A stretch of DNA of 64,000 bases from Troglohyphantes excavatus. Its lineage: Eukaryota; Arthropoda; Arachnida; Araneae; Linyphiidae. The position numbers and the translations under genes were made by a program. Below the pieces are notes generated by a model, which ran no database searches, was not told where the DNA came from, and saw nothing but the letters and a program-made list of their open reading frames with translations. Shown here one piece after another: positions 39,284 to 49,740 of this stretch. The stretch covers positions 60,811,897 through 60,875,896 of the forward strand of contig OZ010673.1 in assembly GCA_963932185.1 (NCBI GenBank), written 5' to 3'. Numbering within the stretch: the first letter of the stretch is position 1; every line of letters begins with the position of its first letter.

Positions 39284-40531
39284 ATGACTGCGGAAGTTTT
39301 TAGTATGAATTTATTAGGGGATGAGGGTTTGGTTATGTTTATGTGTTTACCCGTCTTTCTCTTTTTATGTGGCTGGATCAGGAAGAATTTTAGACCTTTG
39401 TCAGTACCTATACCAAAGTATTTGGGATTCGATAGGTCAGAGGTAGGATTGGTTGCCGACCGTAAACCTGTTGCCGCTGTTTTTGACAAACCTCGTTTTG
39501 AGCGAAAAGTCCCTGCTTTTACAAAATCATGTTTTGAGGACAGTAAAATTTTTATTGGTGGTATCGGAAATCTTGGATATTGGGAAATCAAGAATTACTT
39601 CTCTAATTTCGGAAAGGTGTCCCATGTAAAAATTGTGACCGACCCCGTTAGTGGCAGATGTCGAGGCTTCGCATTCGTAACCTTTATTAGTGGCAGTACT
39701 GTTGACGCAGTTTTGAAAGGTGGTAATAATCATACGATTGGGAACCGGAATGTTGAGGCGAAAAGAGCTATCATTCGGCGCGACGCACGTAAAATTTTTG
39801 TGGGAGGTGTCCGACCAAGTATGCCTAAGGTTGATATCTGCCAGCATTTCGAACAGTTTGGGAAGGTAGAGGATATCGAGCTCCCGCTTGACCGATTTAC
39901 AGGCCAGCGACGGTGGTTTTGCTTCGTAATTTTTCGGGAGGAGGTTACTATGGGAAAAGTTTGCAGGTGTCCCCGACAGTATATCCACGGTCAGAGGTGC
40001 GATATTCGGAAGGCCGGTAGATCGTTTTATAGACCCCAACCTGCTTTTGATCAATATCGGCGAATTGCAAATGATCGTCCCAATGCTGACCAACAAAGTA
40101 GTGTCGAAACAGGTGTTTCTAGAGGTTTGATCAATACGCAACCTAAATATCCGATCGACCACGTGGATAGTAAGCAGGAGAAATCTCAGAGCCTAGTAAT
40201 TGCTTCCCCTACATCGAAAACTTCTAATCCCTGGCCTGAAAAATCTTGGTGCGGTTTCGTATCGGCCTGTGATAAGATAGAACAACCGCCAGTGAAAGAT
40301 TCAGGGTTGGGTTGGAATGATTTGAATGAGATTATCGCATGTGGTTACGAGTCGAGTGATTCAGAGGGAAATTCTGTTGATGTTCCGGTTTATGATTCGG
40401 AGGTTGATGAAATTTGTATAAAAGCTCCAACTGATTATAGTCGAGTTTGGTCAAACAGTCGTCCTCGTATAAATTTTGAAAGATTGGCAGAGCTACAGCG
40501 GAATAGAATAGATGGGTTTCAGAAAGTTTGA
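39284..40531 (+). CDS. Intronless two-RRM protein of the hnRNP A/B-D (Squid-like) family
   Basis: 415 residues. Proteins of this family bind RNA and act in splicing, mRNA transport or stability. RRM1 is about residues 88-162, with RNP2 KIFIGGI (88-94) and RNP1 RGFAFVTF (127-134). RRM2 is about 170-244, with RNP2 KIFVGGV (170-176) and RNP1 RWFCFVIF (210-217). The spans 'VKIVTDPVSGRCRGFAF' and 'VEDIELPLDRFTGQRRWFCF' are diagnostic of hnRNP A/B-D. Oddities: the invariant Gly of RNP1 in RRM2 is Trp; residues 16-32 are strongly hydrophobic, like a membrane or signal segment; the usual Gly-rich tail is absent and replaced by a 170-residue tail with an acidic patch (SSDSEGN, about 354). In-frame stops lie upstream near 39198; Met8, Met18 and Met20 are alternative starts. 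Host copies of the family normally have introns, so this looks like a retrocopy or a gene captured downstream of the LTR. The ORF is intact in a decayed neighbourhood, which suggests recency or selection. Confidence 0.85.
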   Translation: MTAEVFSMNLLGDEGLVMFMCLPVFLFLCGWIRKNFRPLSVPIPKYLGFDRSEVGLVADRKPVAAVFDKPRFERKVPAFTKSCFEDSKIFIGGIGNLGYWEIKNYFSNFGKVSHVKIVTDPVSGRCRGFAFVTFISGSTVDAVLKGGNNHTIGNRNVEAKRAIIRRDARKIFVGGVRPSMPKVDICQHFEQFGKVEDIELPLDRFTGQRRWFCFVIFREEVTMGKVCRCPRQYIHGQRCDIRKAGRSFYRPQPAFDQYRRIANDRPNADQQSSVETGVSRGLINTQPKYPIDHVDSKQEKSQSLVIASPTSKTSNPWPEKSWCGFVSACDKIEQPPVKDSGLGWNDLNEIIACGYESSDSEGNSVDVPVYDSEVDEICIKAPTDYSRVWSNSRPRINFERLAELQRNRIDGFQKV

Positions 40532-40540
40532 TTTTGGGAT

Positions 40541-41110
40541 TTTTGTATGGAATAAGGATTTGGTTTGGGGTATAACATATTTTTGTGGGATGGGTATTTC
40601 ATTTGTCTTACGGTATAAAGTTTTTGAAATTGTATTTTTGGTGATGGCATTTGGGTAGTTTGTTGATTGTATTAAGTTTGACAGGGAATGCGATGTTTTG
40701 GTTGTTGACATTATGAATGGGTGATGTGTGTTGTAGATTGATTGTTTTACAGTTATGAATCTTGTAAGTTTGAAGTTCTTTTCTTGATGGCAGTTAAAAT
40801 TGTTATATATTAGGGAGTTTGGAATTCTTTTCTGGGGTGTTGTTTATGGTTAAATTGCGGTTTAGTAATTGTAGATTAAGTTTTTGCGGTTTGAGTATTT
40901 AAAGTGTAGTTATAGATTAAAGTTTGTTGTGATTTGTGAGTGAAAAGTTTTTGTTGGGTCTGGGATGTTGTGAAGATTTGTGAGTTTTGAGTGTTTATTT
41001 ATTGTTGTTGGAATTATTTGGTGATAAGTTTGAATTTTGTTATGTAAGAATGAGTTGTTTTACTATAAATTTTGTATGAAAGTGTTTGGATTTGAGAGTT
41101 CTTGGGTTTA
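40541..41110 (+). other. C-depleted G/T-rich 3' flank of the RRM gene
   Basis: 40921-41040 has G36:C1 by hand count. No ORF on the plus strand. It resembles the right arms of the skew islands and follows the gene directly, fitting a long transcribed 3' flank or UTR. The minus-strand ORF 40493-40711 is a composition artefact. Confidence 0.5.
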
Positions 41111-41140
41111 ATTTGATCATTAGTTTTGGGCTTCACCGCA

Positions 41141-41320
41141 GTTGTGGGAGAGGGGGAGGATTCAGTGGCTATATACAGAAGAGACCTACTCCTTGGATTA
41201 TCCAATCAGAACTTTTTCATGTAGTCCGGTGAGAGATTGTATACCATAACTTGTGTAGTCCGGCAGACGTTTAACTCGAAAAATCAGATGCCGGCCGACA
41301 TCATTCAATTTGTCGGCTTC
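41141..41320. other. Purine tract and GC patch after the RRM gene
   Basis: GTGGGAGAGGGGGAGGA at 41144-41160 is polypurine-tract-like, but what follows does not match the 5' LTR. TGTAGTCCGG occurs twice (41219, 41254). The boundary of the element could be here; not proven. Confidence 0.25.
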
Positions 41321-41649
41321 AATATTTCCTTATGTACACTTTTCCATGTAGGTGTAGAATTATCAGTGCCGGGCTAAGGTTCGTGTTGCCTTTACATTTA
41401 CTTCAACATTGTAATTGGTCTCATCGTGACTATACAATTATTTTTTATTGTTTTCGAGTCTTTCTGTCATTGCAAAAAACAAGTAAATTTATCAAGAACG
41501 ATGTTAAAACATCAAAAAACTTAAGGAAAGTAAATTCTGTTTATGGGAAAAACAACTGATTGTTAAAAATAAAATCTAAAAACAATGTATAAGTTATACA
41601 TTTTAAAAGATTTTCAGTAACAAAAAACAGCACATTAATGTTATTACAA
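41321..41649. other. AT-rich intergenic, nothing recognised
   Basis: AATAAA at 41566 could serve as a distant poly(A) signal. The 75-codon ORF has no known motif. Confidence 0.4.
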
Positions 41650-41739
41650 AGTATTTATTAGTACTTGCGTAACAATATTGATGGTCACTAAACCCCAAAT
41701 TTTTAAGCCCCCTCTTATACTTTTTAAGTCATTGCCAGA

Positions 41740-41910
41740 TGGAACTTTCACCAGCTCCGATTTAAAAGGCGTGTGGAAAACAGCGCCAACTTCGCCAACA
41801 TGGCAGGCACAGTCACCGACTCTGGTTTGTCGGCGTGTGAAAAAACGACCTAACATTGCTTTATACGCCGGTGCCGTCACCGGCAACGGCCTAACTCGCA
41901 CTTGACGAAT
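41740..41910. repeat. GCCGGTG-type short repeat, copy 1
   Basis: It contains GCCGGTGCCGTCACCGGCA near 41868 and TGTGAAAAAACG near 41837. 51667-51840 has the same motifs (GTGCCGGTGACGGCG; GTTGCCGTCACCGGC), arranged as an inverted pair. Probably a small TIR element; borders unclear. Confidence 0.4.
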
Positions 41911-41944
41911 TATTTTTATACAAGATTTATATTTTATCAGATCA

Positions 41945-42395
41945 TTCAGGTTTATTTTTATTGGTGTAATATTATAAATAAACATTTTATGAAATTAATT
42001 TTTAAAAATATGTATAATAATTTATGATATTGGTGTAGTATTATATATAGACATTTTATGCATTTATTAAAAAATATATGGATAGTAATTCATGATATTG
42101 GTGTAATATTATAAATAAACTTTTCATGAAATTTATTTTTAAAAAAATAAATGTATAAATTTATGATATTGGTGTAATATTATAAATAAACATTTTATTA
42201 TATAAAAAAATATAGAGTGAATAGTTTATAACATTGGTGTAATATTAAAAATAAGCGTTTTATGACATTTATTAAAAAATATAGAGAGAATAAATTATTA
42301 TATGGGTGTAATATTATAAAAAAACATTTTATGAAATTTATAAAAAAAATATTTAGAGAATAATTTATGAAATTGATATAATAATATAAATAACG
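41945..42395. repeat. 68-bp tandem repeat, ~6 units
   Basis: GGTGTAATATTATAAATAAAC-type phrases start near 41963, 42032, 42100, 42169, 42236 and 42304 (spacing 66-69). Confidence 0.88.
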
Positions 42396-42479
42396 AACCA
42401 CACCCAAATTTCTATTACAGAACCTTTTTCTAATACTATTTTAACCCATATAATTTTTTTTACTGCCATATAAGATACT

Positions 42480-43085
42480 TTGCAGCTACAATATACAGTT
42501 TTCAATAGCCTTAAACAAACCGCAAATAATTTTAATCATGACCGATTCGAAACACACTAAAACAATCAACTCTCCACAACATTCAAAACAATAACAATTA
42601 AATTACAATTGATCTCAATCAATACCAACCGCAACTCAAAATGAACCCTAATAACAAGTGCAGTGAAAGGGCCTCTAAAACCCCTCATTATTAAATTTAC
42701 GGCCCTGCAATAACCCTTCCCTTACAGCGCTAATAACGCATTATGTTGCCATATTTGCGGAAGAATGACCCTGACACCCTGTTGCGCCGAAAAGCTGCAT
42801 TTGCTTCATGCGCCAATGGCCAAAAAGATTGGCAATTAAGACCTTGCCATCCGGGGAAAGGGGGATGACAACCCTCAATTTCATTTAGCGGATGAGAAAA
42901 TCGCGCCAACTGGGACTTATTAATCTCCGAGATGAGCGATCGCTAACCCACCAAAGTGGGCGATAAACGAGCAAATGTGTTTAATCAGATTGTGTCTTAT
43001 AAAAGGGATGTTTTTAGTTGAGGATAATGTTAACCTTTATGGTTGGTTGATTGGGAAACTTCGCACAAGAGCTGCATAGTGTGTG
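42480..43085. promoter_or_regulatory. Skew-flip GC island 9
   Basis: Counts: 42541-42660 G7:C32; 42961-43080 G30:C13. The 340-bp centre (42660-43000) is unique, has no ORF, and contains GGCAATTAAGACC and TTATTAATCTCC (homeodomain-like cores) and GAGCGATCGCTAAC. It looks more like a conserved noncoding element than a decayed repeat. Confidence 0.45.
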
Positions 43086-43087
43086 AT

Positions 43088-43485
43088 TAGCAATGAACTC
43101 TAACTGTAATTCTGGATGGCTCAAATCGGTTTCCCCCTATAGACGTGGTTGAAGCCATACTGAACCCCAACTAATTTTTAAAAGTGTTTTGGTGTAGAGG
43201 AGGGGGGAGGGGTTCATCTCAAACCGTCATAGAAATGTTGTTTTGATATTTTATGTTCTGTATATAGAATCAATTTGAATACGGTCAAAAATATAATGTT
43301 TTTTTTCTGCTTATTTACTGATTATTGGTGAAAATAGATTTCAAAGAATAGGCATTCAAAATTGGTTTTATAGGAAAATTTAAAAACAAAATAGACGCAT
43401 GCCCTTCAATTAGGCATATTTTAGCATGAACAATATACGAAAAAACAAGTAGTAATAAAAGTGGGGTACAGTTTTTTACCAACGG
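43088..43485 (+). repeat. Repeat B, copy 1
   Basis: Shares AACTCTAACTGTAA, TCTGGATGGCTCAAA, 'GTTGAAGCCATACTG' and a distal AAAGTGGGGTACAG with the copies at 55685, 60045 and 60925. More divergent in the middle. Confidence 0.65.
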
Positions 43486-43489
43486 AACA

Positions 43490-43570
43490 GTGCGCCAACC
43501 ATAACTTCAAAATAAAACCGCCAGAAATCTTAAATTAAAACCGCCAAATCGCGCACCAAGTCCAGAGGTT
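43490..43570 (+). repeat. Repeat D fragment
   Basis: AAATAAAACCGCCAGAAATC and AAAACCGCCAAATCGCGCACC match 32666-32740 in inverse orientation. Confidence 0.75.
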
Positions 43571-43619
43571 GTAAATTCAAATGTTATGTACTTTTTTTAC
43601 TTATTTGTTATGACTTTGA

Positions 43620-44665
43620 AAAAAATGGGGTTAGAAGAGATATATCTCTATAAAAATATCATATGTGGGCTACAAAAAGGAGTTTTTTTTAAAAAATTGA
43701 AGTTAAGGCCTTATAAATAATGAGAACAGTATAGAGTTGGGATTAGAAGAGAAATCTATCTCTAAAAACACCAAATGTCAGCTACAAAAAATAATTTTAA
43801 AAAATTGGAGTTAGGGCCTGAATGAGGACAGTAATAATGTAAATAATGAAAACAGTATAAAGTTGGGGTTAGAATAGACATATCTCTCTAAAAACATCAT
43901 ATGTAAGCTACAAAAAGGAGTTTTTTAAAAAGTTGAAGTTAGGGCCTTTTAAATAATGAGAACGGTATAGAGTTGAGGTTATAAAAGAAATATATCTCTA
44001 AAATTACCAAAGGTGAGCTACAAAAATGTTTCTTTTTAAATTGCAGTTGGGGCTTTTAAAATAATGCGGACAGAATAGAGTTGGGTTTAGAAGAGAAATT
44101 TCTTTTTAAAAATATCATATGTGGGCTACAAAAAGGAGCTTTTAAAAAAATGAAGTTAGGGCCTTTTAAACAATGAGGACAGTATAGAGTTGTGGTTAGA
44201 AGATAAATCTCTCTCTAAAATTACCAAAGGTGAGCTATAAAAATTATTTATTTTAATTGGAGTTAGGGCTTTTAAAATAATGCGGATAGTATAGAGTTAG
44301 AGTTAGAAGAGATATATCTCTGTAAAACTATCGTATGTTGGCTGCAAAAAGGAGTTTTTAAAAAAAATTAAGTCAGGGCTTTTAAATAATAAGGACGGTA
44401 TGGAGTTAAGGTTAGAAGAGAAATATATCTAAAATTACCAAAGGTGAGCTACAAAAATGTTTCTTTTTAAATTGCAGTTGGGGCTTTTAAAATAATGGGG
44501 ACAGTATAGCGTTGGGGTTAGAAGAGATATATATCTCTAAAAATATCATATGTGGGCTACAAAAAGGAGTTTTTTAAAAAATTGAAGTTAAGGCCTTTTA
44601 AATAATGAGGACAGTATAGAGTTGTGGTTAGAAGAGAAATCTCTCTCTAAAAAATACCAAAGATA
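43620..44665. repeat. ~110-bp tandem repeat, ~9-10 units
   Basis: Units contain GGGTTAGAAGAGAYATATC, 'CATATGTGGGCTACAAAAAG' and 'AGGGCCTTTTAAATAATG', recurring every 105-125 bp. Two alternating unit types are visible (ATATCATATGTGGGCTAC against ATTACCAAAGGTGAGCTAC), again a dimeric higher order. Confidence 0.9.
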
Positions 44666-44799
44666 GATTTAGATTTGGCGCAGAGACGCAAACAAATTCG
44701 CTTAAAAAAGACATTTATTGCGCACGGTTTGTTTAAACACGTTAATCGCTTGTACATTTGGGTGAAAATACAATTTATTTAACGTCGAACATCAAAACT

Positions 44800-45330
44800 T
44801 TTTATTTTTGGTAAACAAGTTTCGCCCATGAAACCTACAAAACGAATAAACACAATCTCACAATCAAAGCGAAAAACCGCCAAATGCAGCAACCCTCTCC
44901 AATCCTGGTGTTCTCTCTCGAAAACTCACCCGCCATAGGAAGTGCTAAAGTGTTATAATAATACTCTCACTCCATGTTCACCCCCGTATCTCTGCTGAGT
45001 ATCTACACGGTATCATTCTCCACGCCCCTGCCTCGAGGGGCGTAGGGGGAGAGGGGGATGATCGAAGGGGCGTGAAAAGTCGATTTTTAAAAGCGCGGTG
45101 TCGGAAAAGGTGTAAATTTGATCGATATTCCAGGTGTGTGTGTGCGCGGGACGGTGATTGCGGATTAATTTCGCTGTAACTGTAATTGAGAAAGGCGCGT
45201 CACGTGATTTTCGATCCGATATTTTGCTTTGGTGCCTTGTAGGGTTTGTTGGGAAGATTATAGGGCCAATGAATATTTTCTGTTAATTGTGTTTCGTTGT
45301 GTTTTAGTTATACGCTTGAGTGGTGTCTGG
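44800..45330. promoter_or_regulatory. Skew-flip GC island 10
   Basis: Counts: 44821-44940 G15:C40; 45241-45300 G17:C4. The centre holds the palindrome CGCCCCTGCCTCGAGGGGCG (near 45022), GGGGGAGAGGGGG and GCGCGTCACGTGATTTTCG. Unique and without ORF. Confidence 0.45.
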
Positions 45331-45507
45331 ATTGAACACCAGTTCTAATTTTTACATAGAATATTATAATTATTTCGTTAAATATGTTTATTAATAGTTA
45401 AATTTAATTTAAATATACTTTAGGTTAAACAAATAAAGAGAATATTAGCTCCGGCATGCAAACATCCATGCTTTATAAAATAAAAACTCGTCTTATCGAA
45501 CATTGCA

Positions 45508-45653
45508 TTAAGAATTTTAAAATACAAATACAACGTTATTACAGATTTGAGGGATTTTTATTGCGTATTTTAACGTTGTATTTGTATTTTAAAATTCCAC
45601 AGATTTGATGGATTTTTATTGCGTATTTAACGTTATATTTGCATTTTAAAATC
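45508..45653. repeat. Hairpin plus tandem duplication
   Basis: GAATTTTAAAATACAAATAC (45512) pairs with its complement at 45579-45598 around a ~32-base loop. The loop-plus-right-arm is then repeated in direct orientation to 45653 with few changes. Confidence 0.75.
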
Positions 45654-45662
45654 AATGCTTTA

Positions 45663-46110
45663 TACTATTAAAAACAGGTATTCAAAAATAAGTGAAATGT
45701 ACACATTTTTGAGTACTTTCGAAGCTTATCATGGCTCCGAATACATGTTTCAATTTGAAAATACATGTACTCAAAACTGAGTACAATGAGTAAAAATGAA
45801 TAAAATGAGCAGATGCTAGCCTACAAAGGATGACTTCATAAAACACCTTCAATAAATATCGACAATTACAACCAAGACTTACCGTGAATCGAAGCCAGGT
45901 CAGGTACATCATTCAATTTCCAGTTAAACTAGCAGGGCGACTTAAAACAGTTATAAACAGAAGAAATTATAAAAATGTATACCAAAAGAATGGAAAGTAA
46001 GATAATTGAGTCGTAATAACTCAGTTTCCATTTAAGCAATCGACATCAAATAATAAGGAAACCTTTCACCTTAACAACTATTTTAAGTTTGTGAAGAAGA
46101 CGATTCAATT
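45663..46110 (-). mobile_element. Repeat family A, truncated copy
   Basis: Starts CTATTAAAAACAGGTATTC and runs through the tRNA-like middle (degraded) to the 'AAGCAATCGACATCAAATAAT' block. The far end is missing. Confidence 0.75.
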
Positions 46111-46499
46111 TTGCTGTTTGAACTTGCTTATTTTTTTCAAATGTTGGCTAACCATAACTGTATATAAAAATTTAGTAAATTATTTTAGTCTGACATACAT
46201 TTTGTATAATTTAAATTTAAATCCTTTATGCTTCAATTAATACTGTATAAAAATTATAAATTCAGAAGAAAAAAAATCTTATATATAAGTTATGTGAAGC
46301 GATTTAACACTGGAGTAGATAGTTTAAATCTAAAACATCAGAACAATCTAATTTAATTTTTTCCGAATTCAAGCGTCGCGTCTGCGATGAAAAAAGCTGA
46401 AACATGTTCTCCACCTTTAGGTTGCGGAAAATATTTCCGAAATATTCGCTGTCGCTACTTCAACTAGCCGAGGAATCCCCTCCAATAAAGACAACGACG

Positions 46500-46803
46500 A
46501 ACATGGGTGTCCGTGGCCCAGTGGATAAATGCGTTCAGCTATGGATTAGAGGATTCCTTGTTCGAGCCCTGTCGGTGACAAGTTGTCATTCGCGATCGGA
46601 AGGTTTCCAGCGTCGCTACAAAAATACTTCTACTACAGTACTAAGAAAACTCATATTTTGAGTTTTATTCAACGTTATGAGTTTTGGTGCAACATTTCAC
46701 CACTAAACCATTCGTGGTAGCACCGTAAAATGGTGAAACTAAGCACTAAATGTTGGTTGCAGCTAAATTGGTACCAAAGTTTGGTGAAAGGTCGTAATAA
46801 CTT
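46500..46803 (+). repeat. tRNA-derived SINE, subfamily S2b
   Basis: A-box region GTGGCCCAGTGGATAAATGC at 46513 and B box TTGTTCGAGCCCTG at 46558, then the S2 core (GATCGGAAGGTTTCCAGCGT, CGCTACAAAAATACT) and the GTGAAAC-rich body shared with 27780-28060. Confidence 0.7.
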
Positions 46804-46807
46804 TTAA

Positions 46808-47509
46808 GGGAGACCCGAGCCCCAAATCCTAATTTGTTTATTAATGAATTCAGACATACCATTTTTTTTATATTATTAAAACACCTTTATCTAAACAATA
46901 ATCAAAAACAAAAATATATTTAAAAAAATTATTTTTGTTATTTTTTGTATTTTTTAAGCTTAAAAAGACTTTTTTTAAAAACACTACTCCTCTTTTATTT
47001 TTTAATTTTTTTAAAAAAATTTAATTGATTAAATAACATCAAAGTACGTACTATAATTGTATGTATAGACTTTTGTAGATTTGTGTTTTAATTGTCTTCA
47101 AAAACTTATTTTAAGTTCAAAACCCAAACAATATTCAATTTTTTAAGTTTAATAATTTGTAAAAAAATAATTTATAACTTAATTTAAAAAAGCGATACAT
47201 ACGTTTAAAAAACAAATATTGGAGCTTCAAAAACTATTAACAGTTTAGTTTTAAGTAAATTATTAACAAAGCCTTAGCATTTTAAACGCGACCAAAATTA
47301 AAAAAATATATTTTGAGTAAATGACGATTGTTGCAGACGAAAAGTATGTAGAGAGATGATAAATGGTATATAAACATCTAAAAAAACATATGTTATATTT
47401 CTTTTACTGTTTTGAAATTTTGTACACACCTTCTTAAATATGTTTAGCATCGTTTTATGAAGAAAAAACATTTTAGCAATTTTTCCGGATTTTGGCGCTT
47501 GGGTCCCCC
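46808..47509. mobile_element. TTAA-flanked TIR element, ~700 bp
   Basis: TTAA at 46804-46807 and 47510-47513 flanks GGGAGACCCGAGCCCCAAAT and, reversed, GGGGGACCCAAGCGCCAAAA. TTAA targets are typical of piggyBac and Kolobok. The interior is AT-rich without an ORF. Confidence 0.75.
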
Positions 47510-47579
47510 TTAACAGTGTACAGCCGGTCTCAGCCTGCGGAATGTGTGCCTATGTGGATCCGGTTGGGGGTTAAAAAAA

Positions 47580-48178
47580 AGTTACTCAAAAAATGTAAAA
47601 TTTACTCATTTTTGAGTACATCCGATGCTTTTCAATGCTATGTACACGAACACGTTTCAATTTTGAAAAATACATGTATTCATAAATAAGTACAATGAAT
47701 AAAAAGAGCAGTTGATTGCCTAAATAGGCTTCCTTCATAATTCACTTTCAATAAATATCGACAATTATAACCAAGACTTACTCGGAATCGAACCTAGACC
47801 GCCAGGCACCGCAAAACAGACCCTTATCCATTAAACAACCAAGACGCCTTGAAGAAGTTATAAACAGAAGAAATGTTAAAAAGGTGTGTCAAAAGAATGG
47901 GAATATAATTGAATTGAGAATAACTCAGTTTCCATTTAAGCAATCGACATCAAATAATGTGGAAAACCATCTTCTGAACAACTATGTTAAGTTTGCTAGG
48001 TTGCTTTGTTAAGATGGCTTGAACAGAAGCCGAAATTAAAAATAATAAATCACACGGCTTATTTTTGAGAAAGTACGGTTGCTTAAATTTGAGTTCATCA
48101 TCGCTCATTACAATGCAATTGTACTCAAAGAAAAACAAGTAGATTCAGGTACTCATTTTTATATATATTTTAAAAGGT
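47580..48178 (-). mobile_element. Repeat family A, nearly full copy
   Basis: Reversed; on the minus strand it shows AATGGATAAGGGTCTGTTT and TAGGTTCGATTCCGAG. This copy lacks the GACGACATC insert. Ends near TATATATTTTA. Confidence 0.75.
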
Positions 48179-48588
48179 GTGCCAAAAGAATGGGAAGTAA
48201 AATAATTGAGTTACAATAACTCAGTTTCCATTAAGCGATCAACATCAAATAATGTGGAACCCAGTCAGTCTACCTGATGTCGTCCGCACCGAAATCCAGG
48301 GCATTATCAGTTGTACTACCAGAGCGACGTGAAAATGTTATAAACAGAAGAAATGTCGGGCGTGGCAAAAGAATGGGAAGTAAAATAACTGAGTTACAAT
48401 AACTCAGTTTCCATTAAGCAATCGACATCAAACAATGTGGAAACCATCTTCTGAACAGCTATTTCAAGTGTGTCAGGTCGCTTTGTCAAGTTGGCTTGAA
48501 CAGAAACCGAAATTAAAAATAATAAATCACACTGCTCATTTTTGAGAAAGTACGGTTGCATAAATTCAAGATCATCACCGCTCATCAC
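48179..48588 (-). mobile_element. Repeat family A, tandemly extended copy (interrupted by hAT)
   Basis: It begins directly with the internal AAGGTGTGCCAAAAGAATGG block and repeats that block after the tRNA-like middle. It is cut at CTCATCAC by the hAT element and resumes at 49603-49683. Confidence 0.75.
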
Positions 48589-49602
48589 CAGTGGCGGATT
48601 TAAGAGAAAAGGCACATGTGGCAAAACTTTCGAGGGGCCCAGTTTTTATTTATTACGTACCCTTGGTGAAGGGGACTATTATGCGGAACTGTAGCGAGTC
48701 GTGGGGGGAGGTGGTCTCAGGGTCTGTGTGACGTCAAAAACTTTTTTTTTTATATTTCTTTGTGAAATTTTAATACAAGTCACTTTTATAGAAATCACTA
48801 TCTTTCTAATAAATTAATTTTCAAGAGTCATTGTATAGCTCCTCCTCAAAATAATAATCTTAAAATCTATTAGAAATATTTTAAATTTATAGTTCACAGT
48901 GTGCTGCTGCTACATGTTCAAAGAGCCATGCTTCTGCTAATCTACTGCTATGCGGCATAACGCAGCAAAAAAAGTCAGCATAAAACCTTCATCAAAACTG
49001 TCAAATTGAAGGTTTTATAAAGGATATTAAAACAAAAAACTGCAGTTTTTTTTTAAGTTTTTGATTTTCCTGCAGGAAACCTTTAAAATATCTGCATTTT
49101 CCCTTCATGATTAAAAATTCAAGCTCTTTTGCAGGTTTTTACGAAGGTTTTTTACAGTTTTATTAAGGATATTGAAACAAAAACCTTTAATTTTATAGAT
49201 CTTTAAAAAAAACTGCAGTTTCCCTGCATAAAACCTTCAATTTCAAAGTTTTGATGAAAGTTTTATGCTGACTTTTTGCTGGGAAGTACTGTCTTCACGG
49301 GCCTTTTCGGTATTCGGGCCCTGTACTGTAACAAGGTGTGGGCCCGTCGAAGAGGGGCATCTATATCTACACATATGAGAAATGGTAAGGGAATTCAGAG
49401 AGAAAACTGCAATGAAATTCAGAGAGAAAACTGCAATGAAATTCAGAGAGAAAACTGCAATGAAATATGCAACAAAAAATAAGATTATTATTATTTCTCT
49501 TTCAGTCCTTTTTAAATTTCTGGAATGAAGGGGCCCAAAGTACCCAAAGTAAAATGGCACAGGTGGCAACTGTCCATTTGCCGCCTGTTAAATCCGCCAC
49601 TG
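48589..49602. mobile_element. Non-autonomous hAT element, 1014 bp, perfect TSD
   Basis: CAGTGGCGGATTTAA at the left and TTAAATCCGCCACTG at the right are perfect inverted ends of the hAT type. The 8-bp duplication CTCATCAC (48581-48588 and 49603-49610) is identical. Removing element and one TSD restores a continuous family A sequence, which proves the borders. No transposase. The 108-codon minus ORF near its right end is not recognisable. It contains three direct 26-bp repeats (49393-49470). Confidence 0.95.
48961..49283. mobile_element. Palindromic MITE nested in the hAT element
   Basis: CAGCAAAAAAAGTCAGCATA at the left pairs with TATGCTGACTTTTTGCTG at the right; inner blocks (AAAACCTTCATCAAAAC / GTTTTGATGAAAGTTTT) are also inverted. 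About 320 bp, no ORF. TSD not seen. Confidence 0.75.
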
Positions 49603-49683
49603 CTCATCACAATTCAATTGTGCAAAAATTGTGTGGGTTCAGGTACTCATATTTAAGTACTTTTTCTTTTATCTGTGATAGCT
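49603..49683 (-). repeat. Right remainder of the interrupted family A copy
   Basis: Starts with the second CTCATCAC and continues with AATTCAATTGTGCAAAAA and the terminal arm. Confidence 0.8.
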
Positions 49684-49740
49684 ACCTTAAAGTCAATTAC
49701 CCTGAAGCATTAAACATGTAATCAACTAATCGAGAGACAA

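Noticed and set aside
41144..41320. 3' LTR of the element carrying the RRM ORF
   Set aside because: A purine tract is there, but the following sequence does not match the 5' LTR start or end.
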